A stretch of DNA of 64,000 nt from an uncultured Clostridium sp. (GCA_934746015.1 CAKVEW010000007.1:62001-126000), one strand, 5' to 3'; counted from the stretch's first letter, positions 9,293 to 17,793 are shown. The notes: generated from the letters alone by a model not told the origin. Made by a program: numbers and translations.

Positions 9293-9321
9293 AAAGTCCT
9301 ATGAAAGTAGGGCTTTTTTTT
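9293..9321 (+). terminator. Riboswitch expression-platform terminator
   Basis: The stem AAAGTCCTA (9293-9301) with TAGGGCTTT (9308-9316), one G-T pair, ends in eight T. It sits 87 bp after the B12 aptamer and before the first gene, as expected for ligand-dependent premature termination. The bases between aptamer and terminator probably hold the competing antiterminator; I did not fold them. Confidence 0.85.
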
Positions 9322-9402
9322 ATCGTAATTTAATAAATCGTTATAGTTATAATTAGTATTAAATTGTTTTCGAGCAATTGAAAGGGAGGAGGGATAAGTA
9401 GT

Positions 9403-9549
9403 ATGGAAGAAAAAAAAAGAAATTTAGATACTAAGGAGGAGAAGTTAATAAAGATTATTAATGATATAAAATTTGGAGAAATTAAAATTATAGTTCAAGA
9501 TGGATTGCCTATTAGAATTGAGGAAATAAAAAAATCAATTAAATTATAA
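9403..9549 (+). CDS. Small DUF2292-family (YezD-like) protein
   Basis: A 48-residue ORF with a very strong ribosome site (GGGAGGAGGG) before ATG 9403. The pattern of a charged N-terminal helix followed by IKFGEIKIIVQDGLPIRIEE resembles the DUF2292/YezD family, whose core is a short strand pair around FG.V.I.VQDG. The family function is unknown; members often lie beside cofactor or sulfur-uptake genes. It is the first gene after the B12 riboswitch terminator and so part of the B12-controlled transcript. The family call is by eye. Confidence 0.65.
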   Translation: MEEKKRNLDTKEEKLIKIINDIKFGEIKIIVQDGLPIRIEEIKKSIKL

Positions 9550-9594
9550 GTTAAAAACAATTGTACTGACCAGAAAACTGGAGGTGCTAAGATA

Positions 9595-9630
9595 ATGATA
9601 ATATTAAAGTTATTTATAATTAAAAATTAG
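9595..9630 (+). CDS. Possible 11-residue leader peptide
   Basis: ATG 9595 follows a good ribosome site (GGAGGTGCTAAG), and the frame reads MIILKLFIIKN before TAG at 9630. It ends 14 bp before the start of the large secreted protein. A short CCAGAAAACTGG hairpin sits just before its ribosome site. It could couple translation to the next gene, whose own start context is poor. It may equally be an unused start site. Confidence 0.35.
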   Translation: MIILKLFIIKN

Positions 9631-9644
9631 TATATAAATGGAGG

Positions 9645-12302
9645 ATGATTACAATTAATAAGGAAAATAAAAAAATTATCAAAGTCATGGTCAGTTTATT
9701 GGTTCTTATGTCTATGTTTTTAAACTTTACAGTTACAGCATTTGCAGGAAATAATACAACTACACCAAAAGGTTATGTCACCATTGCCATAGAAAAATTC
9801 ACTTTGGGGCTTGGCTATGTAATTGAGCCAGTTAAAGTGCCATTTTATGAAGGAGATAATATTGCCAAATTAACTACTGATTTAATTGGTGAAGGAAATT
9901 ATGAAAATACAGGAAGCATAGAAAGCGGATTTTATTTATCTTCTGTAAAAGATAATGATATGAGAGAACCTAAGGTACCTCAGTATATATTAGATGAATC
10001 TGGAAGTATAGATGATAGAGGAACAGAAGGCTGGCTTGGAGAATTTGATTATACCTTTATGGCAGGTTGGATGTATTCTGTAAATAATAAATTCCCTAAC
10101 GTTGGATGTTCTGATATTATGCCAACAGATGGAGACGTAATTAGATGGCAGTTTACTGTTTATGGATATGGAATGGACTTAGGAGGTGGATTTGCAGGTG
10201 ATGCAAACTCAGGATCTTTTGAGGGTTCATATATCAAAATGGCTAATAAGGATATTCTTACTAAAAAGTTAGGTGAGATAAATAGTTCAGAAGATAAAGC
10301 TACAATTCTTGCAAAAAATGGAGCACAAGAGGCTTATGACAAGGCTTATGAAGTTATTAAAGTAGCTGAGTCATCTCAGGAAGAAGTAGATTTATCATTA
10401 AATAATCTTAATAAAGTAACTAATGAATCTAGTGAAAATTTAGATTTAGTAAAATTTAATCCAAGCTTAAAGGATGCAATTAACGAAACAGCAGCATTAA
10501 TGTATAAAAATACTCCAAATCCTGCTATTGGAACTGGATCTGGAGAATGGACAATATTATCCTTAGCCAGAGCTGGATATAATGTTCCACAAAGTTATTA
10601 TGATAAATACTATGAAAATGTGGAGAAGGAATTAGTGGAAAAGAATGGTGTATTGAGTACGGCAAAATATACTGAATATTCAAGATTGATTTTAGGACTT
10701 ACATCTATAGGTAGAGATGTAACAAATGTTTCAGGATATAATTTACTTGAAAAACTAGCTGATTTTAATAGTGTTAAAAAGCAGGGGATAAACGGACCTA
10801 TATTTGCTTTAATTGCACTAGATACAAATAAATATGAGATACCAGTGGTACCTGGTGTTACAGTACAAACTACAAGAGATATGCTTATAGATTATATATT
10901 ACAAAAAGAAATAACTACAAGTGACGGTAAATTAGGTGGATGGGCATTATCAGGGAAAACTCCAGATCCTGATATAACTGCTATGGCATTACAATCATTA
11001 GCTCCTTATAAAGATGATGAGAGAGTTAAGCCTTATATAGATAGAGCTGTACAAGCGCTTGCAGATATACAAAAAGATAATGGTGGATATTCAAGCTGGG
11101 GTTCAATTAATAGTGAGAGTATAGCTCAAGTTATAGTTGCCTTAACAGCTCTAGGAATAGATCCAACTAAAGATACTAGATTTATAAAAGGAGAAGGAAA
11201 TTGGATACTTTCTGCTATTATGGAGTTCTACGTTGAAGGTGGAGGATTTAAGCATATATTAGCAGGAAATAGAGATGGGATGGCAACAGATCAAGGAATG
11301 TATGCATTAGTTGCTTATGATAGATTTGTTAATGGGAAAAATAGTCTTTATGATATGACAGATGAAGAAATTACTGAAAATTTAGAGGGAAATGTAATAT
11401 TATCAGTACCTGAAAGAATTAATGGGAATAAAGGTACTGAATTTAAAATAAATGTAAGGATTGGAAGTTTTCCAGAAGGTTCATATAAATTATTAGATGG
11501 AATAATTAATATTCTAGACAGTATTGAAATTAAAAATGTAGAAATGAGTAAAAGTATTACTGGTGGATTACCTGACTTTGGAGTGGAAGGGAATAAGATA
11601 AGATTAGTATATACTAATACCAATCTTGCAAATATAGTATTTAGTGGAACTGAGTTCCCAGATGATATTATAACTATTACAGCTGTACTTAAAGAGAATA
11701 TTACAAAAGATACAGAATTACCAATTTCTATAGATACATTTACATTAAAAGCTAGTTCAGAAGCAGCGAGTACAGTATATTTTGATACAAGCAAATCATC
11801 TAAAAAGATAATAATTGGAGAGCAAGTAACAGCTAGTGGAAGAATTATGTATGATGGTGATGGAATTGATATAATTCCATCAAACAAATCTGCTATAGCA
11901 GTAGAATTTTCAAATTTAACTGGAACTCCTAGTATAAAGCTAAATGATAATATTGAAATGCGTTATTCAGCAGAAATATCTAATAAAACAGGTAAGGTAA
12001 CTTATGTTGCATTAGTTAATAAAACAGTAGCTTTAGATGGATTAAGCGATATAAATAAATATACTATAGCTAATAAAAAATCAAGTGAAATTAAATTTGG
12101 AGATGCAAATCTTGATTCAACAGTAAATGCTCAAGATGCTTTAAATACTTTATCTGCATGGCTACGAAAAAGTGGAACCCCAAGTGATGAAGGTATACTT
12201 TCTATGAATGTAACTGGAGATTCAAGAATTGATACTTATGATGTACTTGGAATTATGGAAAATTATATAAATGGTAGTGAATTCAGAGTTATAAGTAAAT
12301 AA
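9645..12302 (+). CDS. Secreted transcobalamin/intrinsic-factor-like protein with C-terminal dockerin
   Basis: An 885-residue exported protein. Visible order: signal peptide (1-34, ending TAFA); a DUF4430 domain (about 42-185, with the typical GWMYSVNNKFPNVGCSD and DGDVIRWQFTVYG), the fold of the beta domain of intrinsic factor and transcobalamin; a helical linker; an alpha/alpha toroid (about 270-585, with GGWALSGKTPDPDITAMAL and DNGGYSSWG), resembling the cobalamin-binding alpha domain and prenyltransferase-like barrels; a beta-rich, cohesin-like region (590-815); and a type I dockerin (about 825-880, two repeats GDANLDSTVNAQDAL and NVTGDSRIDTYDVL). With the B12 riboswitch upstream and ECF genes downstream, extracellular cobalamin or corrinoid capture is inferred. 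The start is uncertain: GGAGG abuts ATG 9645, so a slightly later start is possible. Confidence 0.78.
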   Translation: MITINKENKKIIKVMVSLLVLMSMFLNFTVTAFAGNNTTTPKGYVTIAIEKFTLGLGYVIEPVKVPFYEGDNIAKLTTDLIGEGNYENTGSIESGFYLSSVKDNDMREPKVPQYILDESGSIDDRGTEGWLGEFDYTFMAGWMYSVNNKFPNVGCSDIMPTDGDVIRWQFTVYGYGMDLGGGFAGDANSGSFEGSYIKMANKDILTKKLGEINSSEDKATILAKNGAQEAYDKAYEVIKVAESSQEEVDLSLNNLNKVTNESSENLDLVKFNPSLKDAINETAALMYKNTPNPAIGTGSGEWTILSLARAGYNVPQSYYDKYYENVEKELVEKNGVLSTAKYTEYSRLILGLTSIGRDVTNVSGYNLLEKLADFNSVKKQGINGPIFALIALDTNKYEIPVVPGVTVQTTRDMLIDYILQKEITTSDGKLGGWALSGKTPDPDITAMALQSLAPYKDDERVKPYIDRAVQALADIQKDNGGYSSWGSINSESIAQVIVALTALGIDPTKDTRFIKGEGNWILSAIMEFYVEGGGFKHILAGNRDGMATDQGMYALVAYDRFVNGKNSLYDMTDEEITENLEGNVILSVPERINGNKGTEFKINVRIGSFPEGSYKLLDGIINILDSIEIKNVEMSKSITGGLPDFGVEGNKIRLVYTNTNLANIVFSGTEFPDDIITITAVLKENITKDTELPISIDTFTLKASSEAASTVYFDTSKSSKKIIIGEQVTASGRIMYDGDGIDIIPSNKSAIAVEFSNLTGTPSIKLNDNIEMRYSAEISNKTGKVTYVALVNKTVALDGLSDINKYTIANKKSSEIKFGDANLDSTVNAQDALNTLSAWLRKSGTPSDEGILSMNVTGDSRIDTYDVLGIMENYINGSEFRVISK

Positions 12303-12321
12303 AAATCAAGTAGTATGCAGG

Positions 12322-12350
12322 CAACCTGTAAGAGTATTTCTTACAGGTTG
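12322..12350 (+). terminator. Intercistronic hairpin, probably a weak or partial terminator
   Basis: A perfect 11-bp stem (12322-12332 with 12340-12350) with a 7-base loop lies between the dockerin protein and the cohesin-like protein. Only TATTAT follows, not a true T-run. It may lower downstream expression or stabilise the upstream message, giving uneven amounts of the two proteins. Confidence 0.55.
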
Positions 12351-12373
12351 TATTATAAGTTTAGGAGGATTTT

Positions 12374-13009
12374 ATGATAGAGAAAATTAGAAACTTATCA
12401 AAGAAGAAAAAAATAGTAGGAGGTTCTATATTACTAATATTTATAGCTTTAATTATTTTTATATTTATTAAAACTTTAAAAGTTATTCAGACACCAACTA
12501 TTACACTAATGCCTCCAGCACCTCTAGAATCTTCAAATAGGGAAGAATTTATTGTAGATGTTATATTATCTGATTTGCCTAAAAATATTTATCCAGCAGC
12601 TAGTTTAACCATTGGATTTGATAAAAATAAAATAGAGTTTACTGGTACAAAACTTGGAACAATGATGACTTATGGTGATACTACAATAGATGGAAATTCA
12701 ATGAATATACCACTGTGGGATTGTAACGTAGAAAGAGCAAATGAAATTGGACAAATAAATACTATGTATTTGGATATGACAGCAGGAAAATACTCTTATT
12801 CTAGAGAGGGATTTGATAACGAAAAAAATAATGTTCTTCTTAGATTAGGTTTTAAGTTAAAGGATAGCGTATCAAAAGGTGAGGTATATAATATTAAAAT
12901 TAATGATGCAGTAATTGCTACTATAAATGGAGATATAGATAAAACAAGTCTTGCTACAAATCAAAAAACATTAAGATATAGTAACTGTAAGATAGCAGTA
13001 TTAAAATAG
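12374..13009 (+). CDS. Membrane-anchored cohesin-like protein
   Basis: A 211-residue protein with a basic N terminus, one transmembrane helix (about residues 14-35) and an extracellular domain of some 165 residues. The domain looks like a cohesin: VDVILSDLPKNIYPAASL, then TIGFDKNKIEFTGTKLG, a central INTMYLDMTAG strand and NVLLRLGFKLKD near the end, as in the jelly-roll modules that bind dockerins. The preceding gene ends in a dockerin, so this protein is a natural membrane anchor for it. This pairing is inferred. AGGAGG precedes ATG 12374. The call is by pattern; another immunoglobulin-like fold cannot be excluded. Confidence 0.68.
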   Translation: MIEKIRNLSKKKKIVGGSILLIFIALIIFIFIKTLKVIQTPTITLMPPAPLESSNREEFIVDVILSDLPKNIYPAASLTIGFDKNKIEFTGTKLGTMMTYGDTTIDGNSMNIPLWDCNVERANEIGQINTMYLDMTAGKYSYSREGFDNEKNNVLLRLGFKLKDSVSKGEVYNIKINDAVIATINGDIDKTSLATNQKTLRYSNCKIAVLK

Positions 13010-13027
13010 GGATAAGGGGAGGAATTA

Positions 13028-14275
13028 ATGAAAAAGAATTGGAGAAAGATAGTAATACCATTACTTACAGTAGCAGTATTAGTAATGGGGATTTTAACAG
13101 CTAAATCAATTTTAGGCAGGACGAATGGAAGTAGAGTTAATGATATTCCTGAAAATGGAGTTGTATCATCATCAGTTTTTAAAAAACTTATGAATAGCAA
13201 AGATATGATGATGTTTAATGGAGATAGCGGTGATATAAAATATCAATGGCTTTTTCGTGGTAATTATATAAAAGAGCCAACTGATACAAACTTATTAATG
13301 AATTTTGAAAATTATAAATTAGAGGATATAAAAGATTCAACTAAGTCAGAGTGGATACAAGGATTTCAATTTAATGAAACTAATAGTATTGAATCAAATC
13401 CTACTATATCTATAGAACTTCCCATTAAGTGGGACTGTAGTGGAGCTGATATTTATAAGTTTGATGAAGATAATAATATATATAAGGTAATATCAGGAGC
13501 TACTGTTGAAAATTCTGAAAAAACCACTATAACATTTACCCTTCTCGATAATAAAGGTAAGTTTTATATAGTAGGTAATGGATCAGCTATAAGCGGTAAT
13601 ATTAATGAGGAAAAAGATAAAACTAATGAAGAAATAGGAAATGTAGATAATAGTGAAGGGACACAAAGATATCTTACAGATGGTATAGCATCATCTGGTA
13701 AAAAATCTAAGGAAAAATATGCAGATACTGCAAAAGAGAGAGCTCAGATGGGGTTAGGGTCTGATAATAAAGATAAATATCAGACAGATCCAACACCAGA
13801 AGGAAAGCCAGGGCCAACAGAGTGGCAAGATTCAGTTATAGATAAGAACAAAATGAAAAAAGCTACTCTTTCAATTAGATGTGACACTTTATTAATACCA
13901 TCAAACTATGAGGTTGCTAAAGATAATGGAAAAGAAGAGATGATTCCAGCAAATGGTGTTATATATGCAACTAGAGAAGTGGAATTTTATGAAGGAGAAT
14001 CTGTTTTTGATGTACTATTACGTGAAGTTAAAAAGGAAAAAATTCATATGGAGTTTTCTATGACTCCAGTATATAACAGTAACTATATTGAAGGGATTAA
14101 TAATCTTTATGAATTTGATGGTGGAGAATTAAGTGGATGGATGTATAAGGTTAATGGATGGTTTCCAAACTATGGCTGTAGCAGATATCAACTTAAAGAG
14201 GGAGATACTATAGAATGGGTATATACCTGTGATTTAGGTAGAGATGTAGGATGCGATTGGTTAGGTGATGAATAA
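13028..14275 (+). CDS. Membrane-anchored DUF4430-domain protein
   Basis: A 415-residue protein with an uncleaved signal anchor (about residues 7-28), a beta-rich region without recognised motif (40-190), a low-complexity charged linker (190-280) and a C-terminal DUF4430 domain (285-410). The domain carries REVEFYEGESVFDVLLREV, GWMYKVNGWFPNYGCSRY and GDTIEWVYTCDLG, closely matching the DUF4430 domain of the secreted protein two genes upstream. DUF4430 is the fold of the transcobalamin beta domain. Placed between the capture protein and the ECF transporter, it may pass cobalamin to the S component. The tail has two or three Cys. Confidence 0.75.
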   Translation: MKKNWRKIVIPLLTVAVLVMGILTAKSILGRTNGSRVNDIPENGVVSSSVFKKLMNSKDMMMFNGDSGDIKYQWLFRGNYIKEPTDTNLLMNFENYKLEDIKDSTKSEWIQGFQFNETNSIESNPTISIELPIKWDCSGADIYKFDEDNNIYKVISGATVENSEKTTITFTLLDNKGKFYIVGNGSAISGNINEEKDKTNEEIGNVDNSEGTQRYLTDGIASSGKKSKEKYADTAKERAQMGLGSDNKDKYQTDPTPEGKPGPTEWQDSVIDKNKMKKATLSIRCDTLLIPSNYEVAKDNGKEEMIPANGVIYATREVEFYEGESVFDVLLREVKKEKIHMEFSMTPVYNSNYIEGINNLYEFDGGELSGWMYKVNGWFPNYGCSRYQLKEGDTIEWVYTCDLGRDVGCDWLGDE

Positions 14276-14277
14276 AT

Positions 14278-15168
14278 ATGAGTAATTCTTTTAAAAGCTT
14301 TCACCCTATAGTAAACTTCTATTACTTTGTAGTAGTTATATTCTTTAGTATGTTTTTTATGCATCCTATATTTTTAAGTATATCTCTTATTTGTTCATTT
14401 ATATATTCAGTGGCATTAAAGGGAAAAAAGGCAGTGAAGTTTAATATTTTGTATATGCTACCATTATTAATTGTAACTGCATTTATTAATCCAGCCTTTA
14501 ATCATGAAGGAGTAACTATTTTATTTTATTTAAAAGGTGGAAATCCCATTACTCTTGAATCAATTATATATGGCATAGCTGCAGCAATGATGTTTATATC
14601 AGTTATATTATGGTTTTCTTGCTATAACGAAATAATGACATCTGATAAGTTTATTTATTTGTGGGGCAGAATTATTCCAGGGATTTCACTTATTATTTCT
14701 ATGGTTTTAAGATTTGTACCTAAATATAAAGCACAAATTAAAAATATATCAAATGGACAAAAATCTATAGGTAGAGATATAAGTAATGGCAATATTATTA
14801 CTAGAGCAAAAAATGGGATTAAGATTTTATCTATTATGACTACTTGGGCTTTAGAAAATGCTATTGAAACAGCTGATTCTATGAAGTCTAGAGGTTATGG
14901 ATTAAGAGGTCGTACAAGCTTTTCTATATTTAGATTTGATAAAAGAGATAAGATTACTTTATCTTCAATGTTTATATTAACAGTAGTTATATTAATAGGT
15001 TATTGGTTTGGAAAAAATAGCATTAAGTATTTTCCTTATATAAAGATAGAACCAATTAGTGCTTTTAGTATAGTAGTATATAGTTCGTATTTTTTACTTT
15101 GTATTACTCCTGTTATAGCAGATTTTAGGGAGGAAATTAAATGGAAATATTTAAAGTTAGAAACTTAA
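14278..15168 (+). CDS. ECF transporter transmembrane component EcfT (CbiQ-like)
   Basis: A 296-residue membrane protein with about five to six hydrophobic helices. The cytoplasmic coupling helices carry the EcfT signature around residues 200-210, ADSMKSRGYGLRGR, matching the A..xRG motif that docks on the EcfA ATPases. It starts 3 bp after the upstream stop and overlaps the fused ATPase gene by 28 bp. EcfT couples ATP hydrolysis to movement of the substrate-binding S component. Substrate is not set by this subunit; the riboswitch suggests cobalamin. Confidence 0.88.
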   Translation: MSNSFKSFHPIVNFYYFVVVIFFSMFFMHPIFLSISLICSFIYSVALKGKKAVKFNILYMLPLLIVTAFINPAFNHEGVTILFYLKGGNPITLESIIYGIAAAMMFISVILWFSCYNEIMTSDKFIYLWGRIIPGISLIISMVLRFVPKYKAQIKNISNGQKSIGRDISNGNIITRAKNGIKILSIMTTWALENAIETADSMKSRGYGLRGRTSFSIFRFDKRDKITLSSMFILTVVILIGYWFGKNSIKYFPYIKIEPISAFSIVVYSSYFLLCITPVIADFREEIKWKYLKLET

Positions 15169-16895
15169 TATTTAAATATCCACTAAAGGATACACCTGCA
15201 CTAAATGGTGTTAATTTATCAATAAAACAAGGGGAATTTATAGTTATATGTGGAGAGTCAGGTTGTGGGAAAAGCACTTTACTTAGACAATTTAAAAGTA
15301 CTTTAACACCTCATGGGGAAAAGTATGGAGAAATTTTCTTTAATTCTAAGCCTATAGAAGAAATTAGTATGAGAATGCAAGCATCAGATATAGGATATGT
15401 GCTTCAAAGTCCTGATAATCAAATTGTAACAGATAAGGTTTGGCATGAATTAGCCTTTGGACTTGAAAGCTTAGGATATGATAATAATACAATAAGGCTT
15501 AGAGTGGCAGAAATGGCAAGCTTCTTTGGAATACAAACATGGTTTATGAAAAATGTAACTGAATTATCAGGAGGTCAAAAGCAACTTTTAAATCTTGCAT
15601 CAATAATGGCAATGCAGCCAAAGGTATTAATTTTAGATGAACCAACTTCACAACTAGATCCTATTGCAGCTGGAGATTTTCTAGAAACTATAAAGAAAAT
15701 TAATAGGGAGCTTGGAATAACTATAATTATGAGCGAGCATCATTTAGAAGAGGCTTTTAATATGGCAGATAGAGTTATTGTAATGGATAATGGAAAAATA
15801 ATAGTAGATGATACACCAACCTTAGTTGGGAAAAAATTAAAGGAAATAAATCATAAAATGTTTCTTGCAATGCCATCTGCAATGAAAATATATTCAAAGG
15901 TAGAAAATGATTTAGAGTGTCCAATTACAGTGAGAGATGGGCGAAACTGGATTGATGAACTTTTAAAGGATAAAGATATTAAACATAATGAAGTTGAAGA
16001 AAAAAATATAGAATTAGAAAGTCTGAAAAAAAGAAAGATTATTAATGATAATAAGTTAAATATTAAAGAATTTGGATTAAAAAAAAGAAATGAAATTAAT
16101 AGTGATATTGCAATAAAAATTAGGGATGTATGGTTTAAGTATGATAAAAATGAACCAGATGTTATTAAGGATTTATCATTAGAAGTGAAAAAGGGAGAAT
16201 TCCATTGTATTGTTGGAGGAAATGGTACTGGAAAAACTACAGCACTTTCAATTATAAGTGGAATAAATAAGCATTACAGAGGTAAAGTTGAAATATTTGG
16301 TAAGGATATAAAAAAGTATAATAGCATGGAGCTTTTTAGAAATAAATTAGGAGTTCTTCCTCAAAATCCACAAGTCTTATTTGTTAAAAAGACAGTGGAA
16401 CTAGATTTATATGAGGCCTTATCTGGATTTAAATTAAGTAAGGAAGAAAAGACAAAAAGAGTTAGAAAAATTGCGAGTTTAGTAGAGATTGAGGATTTAT
16501 TACTAATGCATCCTTACGATTTAAGTGGTGGTGAGCAGCAAAGAGCAGCTCTAGCTAAGGTACTTTTATTAGAACCTAAAATTTTACTTTTGGATGAACC
16601 TACCAAAGGAATTGATGGACATTTTAAAATAAAATTTGCCAGGATATTACGAAAATTGCAAGTAGATGGAATGACTATTGTTATGGTTTCTCATGATATT
16701 GAATTTTGCGCTGAGTATGCTGACAAATGTTCATTATTCTTTGATGGAAATATAGTTACTTCAAATACTGCTAATAAATTCTTTTCAGGAAATAGTTTTT
16801 ACACTACATCTGCAAATAGAATATCAAGACATATTTTTAAAAATGCTGTTACTTGTGAGGATGTGATTAAGCTATGCCAAGAAAATCAAAGATAG
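15141..16895 (+). CDS. ECF transporter ATPase, two fused EcfA domains
   Basis: A 584-residue protein with two complete ABC ATPase domains in tandem, replacing the usual separate EcfA and EcfA' subunits. Domain 1 (about 1-240): Walker A GESGCGKST, Q-loop VLQSPDNQIV, signature LSGGQKQ, Walker B VLILDEPTSQLD. Domain 2 (about 325-560): GGNGTGKTT, LPQNPQVLF, LSGGEQQR, ILLLDEPTKGID. A charged linker of about 80 residues joins them. Both domains keep the catalytic Glu. The start overlaps the end of EcfT, implying translational coupling. A dedicated (group I type) ECF module fits the complete gene set here. Confidence 0.92.
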   Translation: MEIFKVRNLIFKYPLKDTPALNGVNLSIKQGEFIVICGESGCGKSTLLRQFKSTLTPHGEKYGEIFFNSKPIEEISMRMQASDIGYVLQSPDNQIVTDKVWHELAFGLESLGYDNNTIRLRVAEMASFFGIQTWFMKNVTELSGGQKQLLNLASIMAMQPKVLILDEPTSQLDPIAAGDFLETIKKINRELGITIIMSEHHLEEAFNMADRVIVMDNGKIIVDDTPTLVGKKLKEINHKMFLAMPSAMKIYSKVENDLECPITVRDGRNWIDELLKDKDIKHNEVEEKNIELESLKKRKIINDNKLNIKEFGLKKRNEINSDIAIKIRDVWFKYDKNEPDVIKDLSLEVKKGEFHCIVGGNGTGKTTALSIISGINKHYRGKVEIFGKDIKKYNSMELFRNKLGVLPQNPQVLFVKKTVELDLYEALSGFKLSKEEKTKRVRKIASLVEIEDLLLMHPYDLSGGEQQRAALAKVLLLEPKILLLDEPTKGIDGHFKIKFARILRKLQVDGMTIVMVSHDIEFCAEYADKCSLFFDGNIVTSNTANKFFSGNSFYTTSANRISRHIFKNAVTCEDVIKLCQENQR

Positions 16896-16909
16896 ATAAG
16901 GAAAAAATA

Positions 16910-17698
16910 ATGATATATGAAGATCAATTTGAGAAAAAAGTAGAAGAGGATGTTAATGAAATTAAATTAATAAATAATGAGAAGACTATAAAAAATAAGT
17001 TAAGCGAAAGAACTATATTTGCTACAGTATTGATATTAATAGTTATTCCAATAACTATAGCCTTTGGAGTATTTGTGCTAAATGATAGAAAGTATTATTT
17101 TATAAGTATGCTTATAGTTTTATATACAATGATTCCATTCTTTATGGTATTTGAGAAAAAGAAGCCACAGGCAAGAGAACTTATAATAATTTCAGTTTTA
17201 GCAGCTATTGCAGTTGCTGGTAGGGGGGCTTTTTTCATGATACCTCAATTTAAACCAGTAGTTGCAATTGTAATTATTTCAGGAGTATGCTTTGGAGCAG
17301 AATCAGGATTTTTAGTTGGATCCATGACAGGTTTTGTTTCAAATTTTTTCTTTGGTCAAGGTCCATGGACTCCATGGCAAATGTTTAGTTTTGGAATAAT
17401 TGGTTTTTTAGCAGGAATATTATTCAAAAAAGGAATGCTTAAAAAGACAAGGTTACCACTATGTATATTTGGTGGAGTTTCTACATTTGTTATTTATGGA
17501 ATAATAATGAATACGGCATCGTTATTTATGTTCTCTTCAAAGATTACATTTAAGGCGTTGATGACATTTTATATATCAGGAATCTCATTTGATGCAATTC
17601 ATGCTATAGCTACAGTATTTTTTTTATTTATAATATCAGATCCAATGATAGAGAAATTGGATAGAATAAAGATAAAGTATGGGCTTATAGAGAGGTAG
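16910..17698 (+). CDS. ECF transporter S component, probable cobalamin/corrinoid type
   Basis: A membrane protein of about 262 residues with a charged 35-40-residue N-terminal extension and six hydrophobic helices. The core has VLAAIAVAGRGAFFMIPQFKP and, further on, GFLVGSMTGFVSNFFFGQGPWTPWQM, the pattern of S components often annotated for cobalamin (CbrT-like). It supplies substrate specificity to EcfT/EcfA. ATG 16910 follows AAGG and lies just after the EcfA stop; an earlier in-frame ATG at 16874 overlaps EcfA and is possible. Substrate is inferred from the B12 riboswitch and the DUF4430 partners, not from binding residues. Confidence 0.8.
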   Translation: MIYEDQFEKKVEEDVNEIKLINNEKTIKNKLSERTIFATVLILIVIPITIAFGVFVLNDRKYYFISMLIVLYTMIPFFMVFEKKKPQARELIIISVLAAIAVAGRGAFFMIPQFKPVVAIVIISGVCFGAESGFLVGSMTGFVSNFFFGQGPWTPWQMFSFGIIGFLAGILFKKGMLKKTRLPLCIFGGVSTFVIYGIIMNTASLFMFSSKITFKALMTFYISGISFDAIHAIATVFFLFIISDPMIEKLDRIKIKYGLIER

Positions 17699-17734
17699 AT
17701 AATTAAATTACAGAGTGATATTTTAATAAAAATT

Positions 17735-17790
17735 AATCCTTTTGCAGAGCTTTTAGGAAAGATGAATTTAAAAGACTAATGTAATAATTA
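17735..17790 (+). repeat. 56-bp direct repeat, copy 2 (orphan topB 3' end)
   Basis: This intergenic stretch repeats the last 45 bases of topB, including an in-frame NPFAELLGKMNLKD plus stop, and 11 bases beyond. It is not part of any gene here. The nearby bases also begin with a related TTTTAATAA. Two substitutions separate it from copy 1, one of them synonymous. It marks the right boundary of the cobalamin locus. Confidence 0.95.
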
Positions 17791-17793
17791 GAT

